A stretch of DNA of 55,642 bases from Winogradskyella thalassocola. GTDB lineage: Bacteria; Bacteroidota; Bacteroidia; Flavobacteriales; Flavobacteriaceae. Under the pieces are notes generated by a model. That model saw only the letters and a list, made by a program, of their open reading frames with translations, searched no databases and had not been told where the DNA came from. Of this stretch, positions 27,995 to 36,192 are shown piece by piece. Position 1 is the first letter of the stretch, and every line of letters starts with the position of its first letter. The stretch spans positions 1-55,642 of the forward strand of contig NZ_FNCZ01000012.1 of the NCBI RefSeq assembly GCF_900099995.1. Reading direction: 5' to 3'. A program made the translations under genes and the position numbers.

Positions 27995-28522
27995 TTAAAT
28001 AAATTTGTAGCCTACCGTGAATAAAAATCCTGTGAGTTTAGATTTCGCATCTACACTACCGGTATAATGATTATTCAATTGAAAACCATAACGCGCTTGC
28101 ACAAAGACGTTTTCGGTAATATCATATCCACTGCCAAATGCCAGTTGAAAATTTAATTTTGAGCCACTATCATAAGTATCAATTGATTTAGCAAAATCAC
28201 CACCTACAAATCCAATTTGTGGACCTGCTTGGACATTAAAGCCTTCCGCTACATAGTATTTAGCGATTCCATTAATAGAAAAAATGGAAACATCACCCGC
28301 GATTGTAAACGTTAATTCTGGTTGAATCGCAAACTGGTCTGATATTTTAAATTCCCCAAAAGCTCCAAAATGAAACCCTGCCTGAGAGTCTTTACTACCC
28401 TGAAAACCACTTTGTTCAACCTTAGCTGACAATAAAGATAATCCGCCCAAAGCACCAAATGATTGTGCATTAATGCTTGTAAAAGCAAATACTGCAAACG
28501 CAGCAAAAAATAAATTTTTCAT
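27995..28522 (-). CDS. Small outer-membrane beta-barrel protein (array copy 5)
   Basis: The 175-residue protein has a signal peptide ending INAQ, the segments FAIQPELTFT and YYVAEGFNVQAGPQIGFVGG, and a terminal VGYKFI. It is shortened in the middle relative to copies 1 and 4. Its start lies 85 bp from the divergent xerD ATG, so the two promoters share a short intergenic region. Confidence 0.8.
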   Translation of the reverse strand: MKNLFFAAFAVFAFTSINAQSFGALGGLSLLSAKVEQSGFQGSKDSQAGFHFGAFGEFKISDQFAIQPELTFTIAGDVSIFSINGIAKYYVAEGFNVQAGPQIGFVGGDFAKSIDTYDSGSKLNFQLAFGSGYDITENVFVQARYGFQLNNHYTGSVDAKSKLTGFLFTVGYKFI

Positions 28523-28607
28523 AATTTAAATTGTTTTAAAGTTCGTTATATATTTACATATCGATTATATTTATAAATGTGAGCATGATTTCAAAAAAAA
28601 ATATTAA

Positions 28608-29504
28608 ATGAAGTGGGAAGATGCCATAAAAATGTACATAGAATATTTAAAGATCGAAAGAGGTCTAGCCCAGAACACAATTGATAATTACACTTTTGAT
28701 GTAAAGAAACTCATCAAATATCTTTATGAATTTGAGAGTACTGAAAGTCCACTGACAATTGAATCGGAAAGTTTAAGGCAATTTATATACTCGGTATCAA
28801 AATCCTTAAATCCAAGATCGCAAGCGCGATTGATTTCTGGACTTCGCAATTTTTTTGATTACCTAATTTTTGAAAATTATAGAACAAATAATCCTGTAGA
28901 TTTAATTGAGTCCCCAAGAATTGGCAGAAAGTTGCCAGATACGTTATCTATAGATGAAATAGATGCGTTAATCTCTGCTATAGATTTATCGTTACCACAA
29001 GGAGAACGCAACAGAGCGATTATAGAAACTTTATACAGTTGCGGCTTACGTGTTAGTGAGCTGACCAACCTTAGGCTATCTGATTTATTTTTTGAAGAAG
29101 ATTTTATAAAAGTTACAGGAAAAGGTGATAAACAACGTTTTGTACCTATAAGTCCATTAACTAAAAAATACATTACTATATATATTAAAGATATTAGACC
29201 TCATATACCTGTGATTGATGCACACAGAGATATATTATTTTTAAATAGGCGCGGCAAACAACTCACAAGAGCTATGATTTTTACGATCATCAAACAACTT
29301 GTAGAAAAAACAGGATTAAATAAAAACGTATCACCACATACTTTTAGACATTCTTTCGCGACACATTTATTAGAAAATGGAGCAGATCTAAGAGCTATAC
29401 AAATGATGCTTGGCCATGAAAGTATTACCACTACTGAAATATATATGCATGTAGATCGTTCTCATCTCAGTGAGGTTTTAAATAAATTTCATCCAAGAAA
29501 ATAA
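28608..29504 (+). CDS. xerD: Site-specific tyrosine recombinase XerD
   Basis: The 298-residue protein has an N-terminal SAM-like core-binding domain (1-90) and a catalytic domain with Arg in CGLRVSEL, Lys in VTGKGDKQR, HxxR in HTFRHSFATHL, His in LGHESITTT and nucleophile Tyr in TEIYMHV. With XerC it resolves chromosome dimers at dif. No phage or integron genes are nearby, and its position near aroQ is the housekeeping arrangement, so it is the chromosomal XerD and not an integrase. Confidence 0.93.
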   Translation: MKWEDAIKMYIEYLKIERGLAQNTIDNYTFDVKKLIKYLYEFESTESPLTIESESLRQFIYSVSKSLNPRSQARLISGLRNFFDYLIFENYRTNNPVDLIESPRIGRKLPDTLSIDEIDALISAIDLSLPQGERNRAIIETLYSCGLRVSELTNLRLSDLFFEEDFIKVTGKGDKQRFVPISPLTKKYITIYIKDIRPHIPVIDAHRDILFLNRRGKQLTRAMIFTIIKQLVEKTGLNKNVSPHTFRHSFATHLLENGADLRAIQMMLGHESITTTEIYMHVDRSHLSEVLNKFHPRK

Positions 29505-29564
29505 AACATCATTTTTATTGTGACAAACTGATTCTATTTGTGTCTTAAAATTAAAGAAAAAGCA

Positions 29565-30761
29565 ATGAAATTCCCCAGTCTAAGCCTAAAAAACTATAAG
29601 TCAAATCGTTATAAAAACGGCACAACCTCGGAGTGCTCACTAGAAGACGAGAAACATAGAATTGCATTAGAATTATCTAATGTTGGACTTTGGGATTGGA
29701 ATATTATTACCAACAAAGTATTTTACTCTAAAGAATCGAAACAGATTATTGGTTATGCTGAAAATGAGCTAAAAAACACTTCTGAATTTTGGGATAATAA
29801 GGTGCATGAAGATGATAAGGAATCCTACTACAGTGATTTTAATTCCTTATTGGATGGTAAAATTGATTTGTATGAACATGAATATCGTATTCAATGTAAA
29901 AATGGTTCTTATAAATGGATTTTAGATAAAGGAAAAATTGCAAAAAGAGATCATAAAGGCAAACCTTCTCGTATTATTGGCACCCATACAGATATAACCA
30001 CGACTAAAAACAGTGAAGCGCAACTCAAAAAAAACCTTCAACTTATCACTAGTCAAAACAAACGATTATACAGTTTTACTCATATCGTTTCTCATAATTT
30101 GAATACTCATATTGGGAATCTAAAGAACATATTAGAGTTTTATGATGAGGCTAAAGAAGAATCTGAAAAAAAAGAACTTATTGGGCATTTAAGATCTATT
30201 TCAGAATCGTTAACAACAACAATAGTTGATTTAGATGACATTATTAGTATAAAGTCTAAAGTGAATTTACACCAGTTTAATGAGCATATCAACTTACACA
30301 GCTGTATTAGCAAAATATCAGAAAGTTTAACATTAGACAGTACCAAAAACGAGGTTACGATCCACAATGCCTTAAGACAAGATGAAACCTTATTTTCTAA
30401 CCGGTCTTATTTAGAAAGCGTGTTTTACAACATAATTTCAAACGGTATAAAATATGCAGATCCTAATAAAAAATCTCAAATAGTTATTCAATCTATTCAT
30501 ACTAAAGACACGATAAAAATTCTTATTTCAGATAATGGAATAGGTATAGACACCGCAAAATTTAAGGATCAATTATTTGACATGTACCAAACATTTCATG
30601 GCACAGATAGAAAAGACTCTAGAGGTATTGGACTCTATATCACAAAAACACAGGTTGAAGCTTTAAATGGTGAAATTGAATTAGAAAGTAAACTTAATGA
30701 AGGTACTGCGTTCATTCTAACTTTTAAAAAGCAAAAAGCACTTGTTTCTGACCAAGCTTAG
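29565..30761 (+). CDS. PAS-domain sensor histidine kinase
   Basis: The ATG at 29565 is preferred over an in-frame TTG nine codons upstream. The 398-residue protein has no membrane segment. It has a PAS_3 domain (about 40-160; GLWDWNI, HEDDKESY, GTHTDIT), a histidine phosphoacceptor helix with HIVSHNLNTHIGNL, and an ATPase domain with the N box (FYNIISNGIKYA), ISDNGIG and SRGIGLYIT. It is a cytoplasmic sensor kinase of the flavobacterial type. No response regulator is adjacent, so the partner is unknown. The stop overlaps the convergent pentapeptide-like gene by 4 bp. Confidence 0.88.
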   Translation: MKFPSLSLKNYKSNRYKNGTTSECSLEDEKHRIALELSNVGLWDWNIITNKVFYSKESKQIIGYAENELKNTSEFWDNKVHEDDKESYYSDFNSLLDGKIDLYEHEYRIQCKNGSYKWILDKGKIAKRDHKGKPSRIIGTHTDITTTKNSEAQLKKNLQLITSQNKRLYSFTHIVSHNLNTHIGNLKNILEFYDEAKEESEKKELIGHLRSISESLTTTIVDLDDIISIKSKVNLHQFNEHINLHSCISKISESLTLDSTKNEVTIHNALRQDETLFSNRSYLESVFYNIISNGIKYADPNKKSQIVIQSIHTKDTIKILISDNGIGIDTAKFKDQLFDMYQTFHGTDRKDSRGIGLYITKTQVEALNGEIELESKLNEGTAFILTFKKQKALVSDQA

Positions 30762-31645
30762 TTGCTATTTTTAATTAGTTTTTTTGATGAAACATCTATT
30801 TTGGGCATGTCTAACAAAAAATAGCTTTCATTAAGACTCAACGTGTTTAAAACGTCTAGCTTATTAAAGCTAACTTTTCCTAAAAATCTACAGTTGTTAA
30901 AATTAGTAGTATTGTTTTTTGTGCTTACAAAGTGGAAATCTTGAGCAAATATGGAATGGCTAAAATCTGCTTTTTCAGTAAATTCAGCATAATTAAAAAG
31001 GACTTTCCCTCTACAGTCAACTAATGTGAAATCCGCATATTTATAGAACTTGCTCGCACTAAATTGTAATTCTGAATTAAACATACTGTTTTGGAAGCTT
31101 ATAACTTCATCAAATTCAGCACTCATAAAATTAGCTTTTTGATTGAAAAATGCATTTTGAAATCGTGACACTCCTTCAAACACACATTGATTGAAATAGG
31201 CATTGTCATAACAGTTTAATTCTTCAAAATTAGCGCTATCATTGAAGGTTGACCCCGTAAAATCTGTTCTACCCATAATGCGGCTTCCTCTAAAATTTAC
31301 CTCGTCTTGAAAAACACAATCTATAAACGATACGTTCCCTTGAAAAGATGTAAGTACAATCTTACCATCCACCATTTTCCTAAAAGCAGTTACAGGCTTC
31401 TTGAAAATACATTTTTTAAAGGTAATACCGGATTTTACATTAACCTGATAAACACCTTCACTAATGAGATGTTTTTCTAAAAAAAACGTAAAATCAACAA
31501 TATCATTAATCGTCTTGTTTTCAATATAAACGGGTTGATCTTTTATGATTAATTTTTTAATGCTGTTATCTTCACCAGGTGAAGAATTTTGAGTTGCACA
31601 AGATAATTGGACAAATGCGAGCAATACTAAAACGAAATGTTTCAT
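30758..31645 (-). CDS. Pentapeptide-like repeat lipoprotein
   Basis: Starting at MKHFVLVLLAFVQLSC gives a lipoprotein signal with the lipid Cys at 16 and a protein of 295 residues. After about 60 residues the sequence turns into consecutive A(D/N)F-type strands about 20 residues apart (VSFIDCVF, VNFRGSRI, ANFEELNC, AYFNQCVF, ANFMSAEF, ADFTLVDC, ADFSHSIF), the pattern of a right-handed quadrilateral beta-helix. Such solenoids are rigid scaffolds. The function is unknown. It lies after the papain-like lipoprotein on the same strand, and the two may be coexpressed at the membrane. Confidence 0.7.
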   Translation of the reverse strand: MKHFVLVLLAFVQLSCATQNSSPGEDNSIKKLIIKDQPVYIENKTINDIVDFTFFLEKHLISEGVYQVNVKSGITFKKCIFKKPVTAFRKMVDGKIVLTSFQGNVSFIDCVFQDEVNFRGSRIMGRTDFTGSTFNDSANFEELNCYDNAYFNQCVFEGVSRFQNAFFNQKANFMSAEFDEVISFQNSMFNSELQFSASKFYKYADFTLVDCRGKVLFNYAEFTEKADFSHSIFAQDFHFVSTKNNTTNFNNCRFLGKVSFNKLDVLNTLSLNESYFLLDMPKIDVSSKKLIKNSN

Positions 31646-31730
31646 GTAGTTTATATATTGAAATGAAGTTTCTAAGCCTATGCTAACGTTAATGAACATA
31701 GGCATTGAAACTTCATAAATTATTTAAATC

Positions 31731-33419
31731 TTAATTTCCATAATATTTATCCTTAGTATGTTGAATATAAGCATCAACTTTACTATCGATATTTCCGTTG
31801 ATTTTTTCACGTTTGATAAACTCTAAAATTTCCTGTTGTGTATAGGCATTTTTAAAATTATCCGTAACCACGGTTTGGTGATTATTTTTCTTTAAAGCCT
31901 GTAAGTTTGGCTCACCGTTATTAACAAAATTGAATTGACTAAAATTATCACTGGTCTCGTTTCCGTCTTGAGATGATGATCTAGAACTGTAACCAAAATC
32001 AAAATATTTTGGATTTAGAGTTGTATAAAAGAGATTGTTCAACTCATCTTGTTCATTAAATTTGTCTTCAGCATCCGCAATGAGAACCAAATAATAATAT
32101 CCTGATAATTCTGGCATATAATAGGTTCTCACCTGACTATCTAATCCCCAAGCCGTTTGTGTAAAACTACTACCAGATGGAATTTCTAAATTAAAAACAC
32201 AGTTATCCGCTGTTGGGCAATTGTAGGTGTTTTGAGCAATTGAGGTGTTGAATTGATCATAATAAATTACACCATAATCATTAGCATTATACGCATTGAA
32301 ATAAATATAATAGATAGACCAATCATCATTTGCCGAAGCTGTTTGGTTTCCAATATTGTAAATATTAAAATCAATCACACGTTCATTTGGAATTCCACTC
32401 AACTGATAATTTGAATAATCTGCAAAAACCCATGGAGCTAAATCTACACCTGTAGTGACCGGATCTACATTATCTGGAGGATTATTATCTCCCCCTCCCT
32501 CTTGATCTGACGCTATAAAAAGTGGCTTGTCACCATTACCACCAGAACAAAACTCATTCAACATATAGTTATAGTCTATCCAAATGTATCCGTTGTCTCC
32601 CCAAAAGTCACCCCAAGAATTAATAACTTTAAAAGCACCCGCAGATCCTTTTGAATCATCATACCCTGCAATGACCATCGCGTGATAAGCATGTTGCCCT
32701 ACATTATTATAAGATGTACTCGAAGATAAAACCACATTACTATCCCAACTCATAAAATTATCGGCTAGTTTCGCACCTAATATTACAGGAATATTATTCG
32801 CTAAATTCTGTTTAACACTTTGAATACTCGCCTCTATTTTTCTCCAATATTTTATTTTATTTTGACTAGCTTCATTCGTCCAACTCGATTGTAAATTAGA
32901 GCTAGAACAATCTCCAAGAGCACTATAGGGTACAGTTTGCATAGTAGCAACACCTCTATCTTGAAGAATAGTGAGTGCCTCAGAAAAATTAGTTCCATTA
33001 CAATCTTCGCCTTTCATGTTGTCTGGAATAGCTGTAAATAAATCTTTAGGGCTAAATTGGTTGGAAGTAGAAGCCAATTGTGATGTAGAATAGCCTTTAC
33101 TCATTCCATTTAAAGCAGTCTTAATATTATAGCCTACTGCCCAAGATACACACGTCCCATATTGACCTTGATCTCCAATTGGAGGAAATTTAGGCACCAA
33201 GTCTACAGAAGAAGGTAAGCTGGTGTTCCCAAAACTGAAATTGGTTGAAGTCGGAATGGTTTCCAAGTCGTCCTCTCCACTCCATCCTAATGCGTATTCT
33301 GCTTGTGGTCCACCACCACCACCATCGTCGTCAATAGGTTCACTATCTTTATCACAACTGACAAAGACACTTAATTGTAATGCAAAAAAAGCAAACAGCA
33401 AGAAATTGATTTTTTTCAT
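31731..33419 (-). CDS. Papain-family (C1A) cysteine protease lipoprotein
   Basis: Starting at MKKINFLLFAFF gives a lipoprotein signal (VSC) and 562 residues; the open frame extends 40 codons further. Behind a short acidic glycine-rich linker the peptidase domain shows the oxyanion Gln and catalytic Cys90 in QGQYGTC, catalytic His246 in YHAMVIAGYD and Asn267 in INSWG. The C-terminal 250 residues hold a CARDB-like beta-sandwich. The protease should sit on the outer or inner membrane facing the periplasm or surface. No propeptide of the cathepsin type is visible. A linked target is not evident; the adjacent solenoid lipoprotein is the only partner candidate. Confidence 0.85.
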   Translation of the reverse strand: MKKINFLLFAFFALQLSVFVSCDKDSEPIDDDGGGGGPQAEYALGWSGEDDLETIPTSTNFSFGNTSLPSSVDLVPKFPPIGDQGQYGTCVSWAVGYNIKTALNGMSKGYSTSQLASTSNQFSPKDLFTAIPDNMKGEDCNGTNFSEALTILQDRGVATMQTVPYSALGDCSSSNLQSSWTNEASQNKIKYWRKIEASIQSVKQNLANNIPVILGAKLADNFMSWDSNVVLSSSTSYNNVGQHAYHAMVIAGYDDSKGSAGAFKVINSWGDFWGDNGYIWIDYNYMLNEFCSGGNGDKPLFIASDQEGGGDNNPPDNVDPVTTGVDLAPWVFADYSNYQLSGIPNERVIDFNIYNIGNQTASANDDWSIYYIYFNAYNANDYGVIYYDQFNTSIAQNTYNCPTADNCVFNLEIPSGSSFTQTAWGLDSQVRTYYMPELSGYYYLVLIADAEDKFNEQDELNNLFYTTLNPKYFDFGYSSRSSSQDGNETSDNFSQFNFVNNGEPNLQALKKNNHQTVVTDNFKNAYTQQEILEFIKREKINGNIDSKVDAYIQHTKDKYYGN

Positions 33420-33537
33420 AATAATTGATTTAATAGTTGATATACTTAAACATCGAAGCCTATTAAAAATGTCATCAAAAAAAAAGTCTAACTTTAAAGA
33501 GCCATTAATTTTATTTAATTGATAGTTAAAAAAAGGC

Positions 33538-33570
33538 ATAAAAAAATCCGGTATAAAACCGGATTTTAGT
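33538..33570 (-). terminator. Terminator of rny
   Basis: AAAATCCGGT and ACCGGATTTT form a 10-bp stem with an ATAAA loop; on the minus strand a T run follows, about 20 bp after the rny stop. Confidence 0.85.
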
Positions 33571-33589
33571 AATACATATGTAACTCTTA

Positions 33590-35173
33590 TTATTTTGCAA
33601 TATTCACTGCTCTCGTCTCTCTAATCACTGTAACTTTTACTTGTCCAGGATACGTCATATCGGTTTGTATTTTTTGAGAAATCTCAAATGATAAACCTGC
33701 AGCGCGCTCATCTGTAACTTTTTCGCTTTCTACAATAACACGCAGTTCTCTACCGGCTTGTATCGCATAAGCTTTCTTAACACCTGTAAACCCAAAGGCC
33801 ACATCTTCTAAATCTTTTAAACGTTGTATATAAGAATCTAATACTTGACGTCTTGCACCTGGTCTTGCACCAGAAATAGCATCACACACTTGAATAATTG
33901 GTGCTAATAACGTTGTCATTTCAATTTCATCGTGGTGAGCTCCAATAGCATTACAAACCTCTGGTTTTTCACCATGTTTCTCTGCCCATTGCATTCCCAA
34001 GATAGCGTGTGGAGTTTCAACATCTGTTTCAGATGATGGTACTTTTCCGATATCATGTAATAAACCTGCACGTTTTGCTAATTTAGGATTTAAACCTAGT
34101 TCAGCTGCCATTACGCCACAAAGTTTAGCAACTTCACGTGAGTGTTGTAGTAAGTTTTGTCCGTAAGACGAACGGTATTTCATACGACCTACCATTTTAA
34201 TCAACTCAGGGTGTAAACCATGAATTCCTAAATCGATAACCGTACGCTTACCTACTTCTATAATTTCTTGTTCAATTTGCTTTTCGGTCTTCTTAACGAT
34301 CTCTTCAATTCTTGCAGGATGTATTCTACCATCAGTCACCAATTTGTGTAATGATAAACGTGCAATTTCACGTCTTACAGAATCAAAACAAGATAAGATA
34401 ATAGCTTCCGGCGTATCATCTACAATAATCTCAACACCAGTAGCCGCTTCAATAGCTCTAATGTTTCGACCTTCTCTACCAATAATTCTACCTTTAACAT
34501 CATCAGACTCTATATTAAATACAGACACACAATTGTCAACAGCTTCTTCTGTTCCAATACGTTGAATGGTATTTATAATAATCTTCTTTGCTTCTTGTTG
34601 TGCTGTTAACTTAGCTTCTTCTAAGTGATTTTGAATAAACACCAAAGCATCCGTCTTAGCTTCTTCTTTAAGCGATTCTACCAATTGACTTTTTGCTTCT
34701 TCTGCAGATAATGAAGAAATGACTTCTAACTGTTTTATTTGGCTTTTATGCGCCTTTTCTATTTCCTCTTGCTTTTTATCTAGAAATTCTAATCTAAAAT
34801 CATAATCCTTAATTTTATCTTCAAGAGATTGATTAGCCTTTTTTGATTTACTAAGTTCATTAGAAACATGCGATTCTTTATCTCTAATGCGCTTTTCCGC
34901 TTCAGCCATTTTTTTATCACGAGATAAAATCACTTTTTCATGTTCTGATTTTAGCTCAATAAATTTTTCTTTAGCCTGTAGTATTTTATCTTTTTTTAGA
35001 GATTCTCCTTCCGATTTTGCTTGTTTTAAAATAGATTGAGATTCACTTTCTGCATTTGCAATTAGTTTTGAAGCTTTACCTTTTTCTAAAGATTTAGCTA
35101 TTATATATCCTAGTATTACTCCTAATATTACTCCTCCAACAATATATAAAATTGTGTTAGTGTCCATGTTCAT
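33590..35173 (-). CDS. rny: Ribonuclease Y
   Basis: The 527-residue protein has one N-terminal membrane helix (about 8-26), a long charged coiled coil (30-200), a KH RNA-binding domain with [11 protein letters not shown], and an HD domain with HDIGK. This order is diagnostic for RNase Y, a membrane-tethered endoribonuclease that starts mRNA decay. A second ATG two codons in could also be used. It ends the minus-strand group coiled-coil gene, zapA, 6S RNA, rny. Confidence 0.95.
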   Translation of the reverse strand: MNMDTNTILYIVGGVILGVILGYIIAKSLEKGKASKLIANAESESQSILKQAKSEGESLKKDKILQAKEKFIELKSEHEKVILSRDKKMAEAEKRIRDKESHVSNELSKSKKANQSLEDKIKDYDFRLEFLDKKQEEIEKAHKSQIKQLEVISSLSAEEAKSQLVESLKEEAKTDALVFIQNHLEEAKLTAQQEAKKIIINTIQRIGTEEAVDNCVSVFNIESDDVKGRIIGREGRNIRAIEAATGVEIIVDDTPEAIILSCFDSVRREIARLSLHKLVTDGRIHPARIEEIVKKTEKQIEQEIIEVGKRTVIDLGIHGLHPELIKMVGRMKYRSSYGQNLLQHSREVAKLCGVMAAELGLNPKLAKRAGLLHDIGKVPSSETDVETPHAILGMQWAEKHGEKPEVCNAIGAHHDEIEMTTLLAPIIQVCDAISGARPGARRQVLDSYIQRLKDLEDVAFGFTGVKKAYAIQAGRELRVIVESEKVTDERAAGLSFEISQKIQTDMTYPGQVKVTVIRETRAVNIAK

Positions 35174-35189
35174 TATTTAGTTTAGTGTA

Positions 35190-35386
35190 TAAAAAAAAAG
35201 CCTACATCAGTTATCGGTTTTGTATAAACTCCTTAAAAACAAGTTTAGGGCTAACAAGCTGATCAAAAATCTGTCTAAGATACTGAAACGAGTTCAGCAC
35301 TAACAGCACGATTTTACAACTTAAACTCACCCTTTTTAAAGAATTGATCGTTGAGTTTATCAAAAAATGTAACTAATGTAGGCAGT
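35190..35386 (-). ncRNA. ssrS: 6S RNA (6S-Flavo type)
   Basis: The 240-bp gap between zapA and rny can fold on the minus strand into the 6S outline. Its ends pair as a 14-bp closing stem (35370-35383 with 35200-35213, one G-U pair), and between them lie a large interior region and terminal hairpins. The 3' stem is followed directly by a nine-T run, giving a transcript of about 190-200 nt. 6S RNA is encoded just downstream of zapA in many bacteria, and an Rfam 6S-Flavo family exists. It would bind housekeeping RNA polymerase as an open-promoter mimic. Confidence 0.7.
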
Positions 35387-35415
35387 AACCTTATGTATTT
35401 AAAAGAACGTACGAG

Positions 35416-35703
35416 TTAAATATGTTGATTTAAAAGTTCATTTAAAGCTTCTAGCTTTTCCTGTACCTCTTCATTTACATACTCTTTATCTATTGACTTT
35501 TGCTCTACTTGAGCGGCAAACTGCAAGGCACACATGGCCAAAACATCTTGCTTATCTCTTACAGAATAATTCTGCTCAAATTGTCCAATCATAGCCTCAA
35601 TTTTTTTTGTGGCCTTACGTAAACCTTCTTCTTGGCTTGGGTTTATCGTCAATGGATAAACTCTATTTGCAATAGAAAGTTTAATTTTTAATTGTTCTGA
35701 CAT
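35416..35703 (-). CDS. zapA: Cell division protein ZapA
   Basis: The 95-residue protein has the ZapA fold: an N-terminal beta-alpha-beta head (LKIKLSIANRVYPLTI) and a C-terminal coiled coil. It promotes FtsZ bundling at the Z ring. It lies 20 bp after the coiled-coil gene upstream and is followed by the 6S RNA, the arrangement found around ssrS in several phyla. Confidence 0.9.
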   Translation of the reverse strand: MSEQLKIKLSIANRVYPLTINPSQEEGLRKATKKIEAMIGQFEQNYSVRDKQDVLAMCALQFAAQVEQKSIDKEYVNEEVQEKLEALNELLNQHI

Positions 35704-35723
35704 TATAATCTAAATTTACAATA

Positions 35724-36014
35724 TTATTCTGATAATTGTCCTATACAGTGGTCAATATCTCTAATAAGTGCATTTATTTTGAGCTTCGTTTCTCGTTTAT
35801 TTTCGTCACTACCAAGCATTGAATTCGCCATTTTGAGTGTATCATATTTTTCTACCCAAGCAGAAATTTCTTCCTGCTGCTCTAGAAGCCTTTGTTGTTG
35901 CTGTTCTAATTGATCTGAGAGTTTAGCATTGGTCTGTTTTAAAACCTCCTGCTTATGTAAAATCTTACTGATTTTATTCTCTAACGCATCAACAATGTCT
36001 TCTATTTTACTCAT
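35724..36014 (-). CDS. Coiled-coil protein cotranscribed with zapA
   Basis: The 96-residue protein is almost entirely heptad-repeat coiled coil, with a Gln/Glu-rich stretch (QLEQQQQRLLEQQEE), no signal peptide and no membrane segment. It lies 20 bp upstream of zapA in the same operon. Its size and position suggest a division-associated partner analogous to ZapB; this is inference from context, since coiled coils carry little family signal. Confidence 0.7.
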   Translation of the reverse strand: MSKIEDIVDALENKISKILHKQEVLKQTNAKLSDQLEQQQQRLLEQQEEISAWVEKYDTLKMANSMLGSDENKRETKLKINALIRDIDHCIGQLSE

Positions 36015-36041
36015 TAAAGCAATTCAATACTATCGAAACAA

Positions 36042-36049
36042 AGTTAACA
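36042..36049 (-). promoter_or_regulatory. -7 box of the zapA operon
   Basis: TAACTTTG on the minus strand matches TAnnTTTG exactly, 27 bp before the ATG of the coiled-coil gene. The -33 element is weak. Confidence 0.45.
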
Positions 36050-36144
36050 TACCTAATGAAGAAATACAATTCTTTTACATTTATTTTTTAATATTATAAG
36101 TTCAAGTGAATTAAACCGTTAATAAAAATAATACGATTTTATAA

Positions 36145-36175
36145 TTTGCAAATCGTAATCAAATTGATATTTTCG
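36145..36175 (+). promoter_or_regulatory. Promoter of the M23 peptidase gene
   Basis: A perfect TTTG (36145-36148) and TATTTTCG (36168-36175, one mismatch from TAnnTTTG) are separated by the preferred 19 bp, ending 17 bp before the ATG. Confidence 0.55.
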
Positions 36176-36192
36176 CTATAATAGTTGATTTT

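Noticed and set aside
28608..29504. XerD-like gene as a mobile-element integrase
   Set aside because: Housekeeping length and motifs, no att-like direct repeats, no phage or transposon genes nearby.
30758..31645. Pentapeptide protein as a Qnr-like gyrase protector
   Set aside because: It has a lipoprotein signal and a repeat spacing of about 20 residues, so it is not a cytoplasmic Qnr-type pentapeptide protein.
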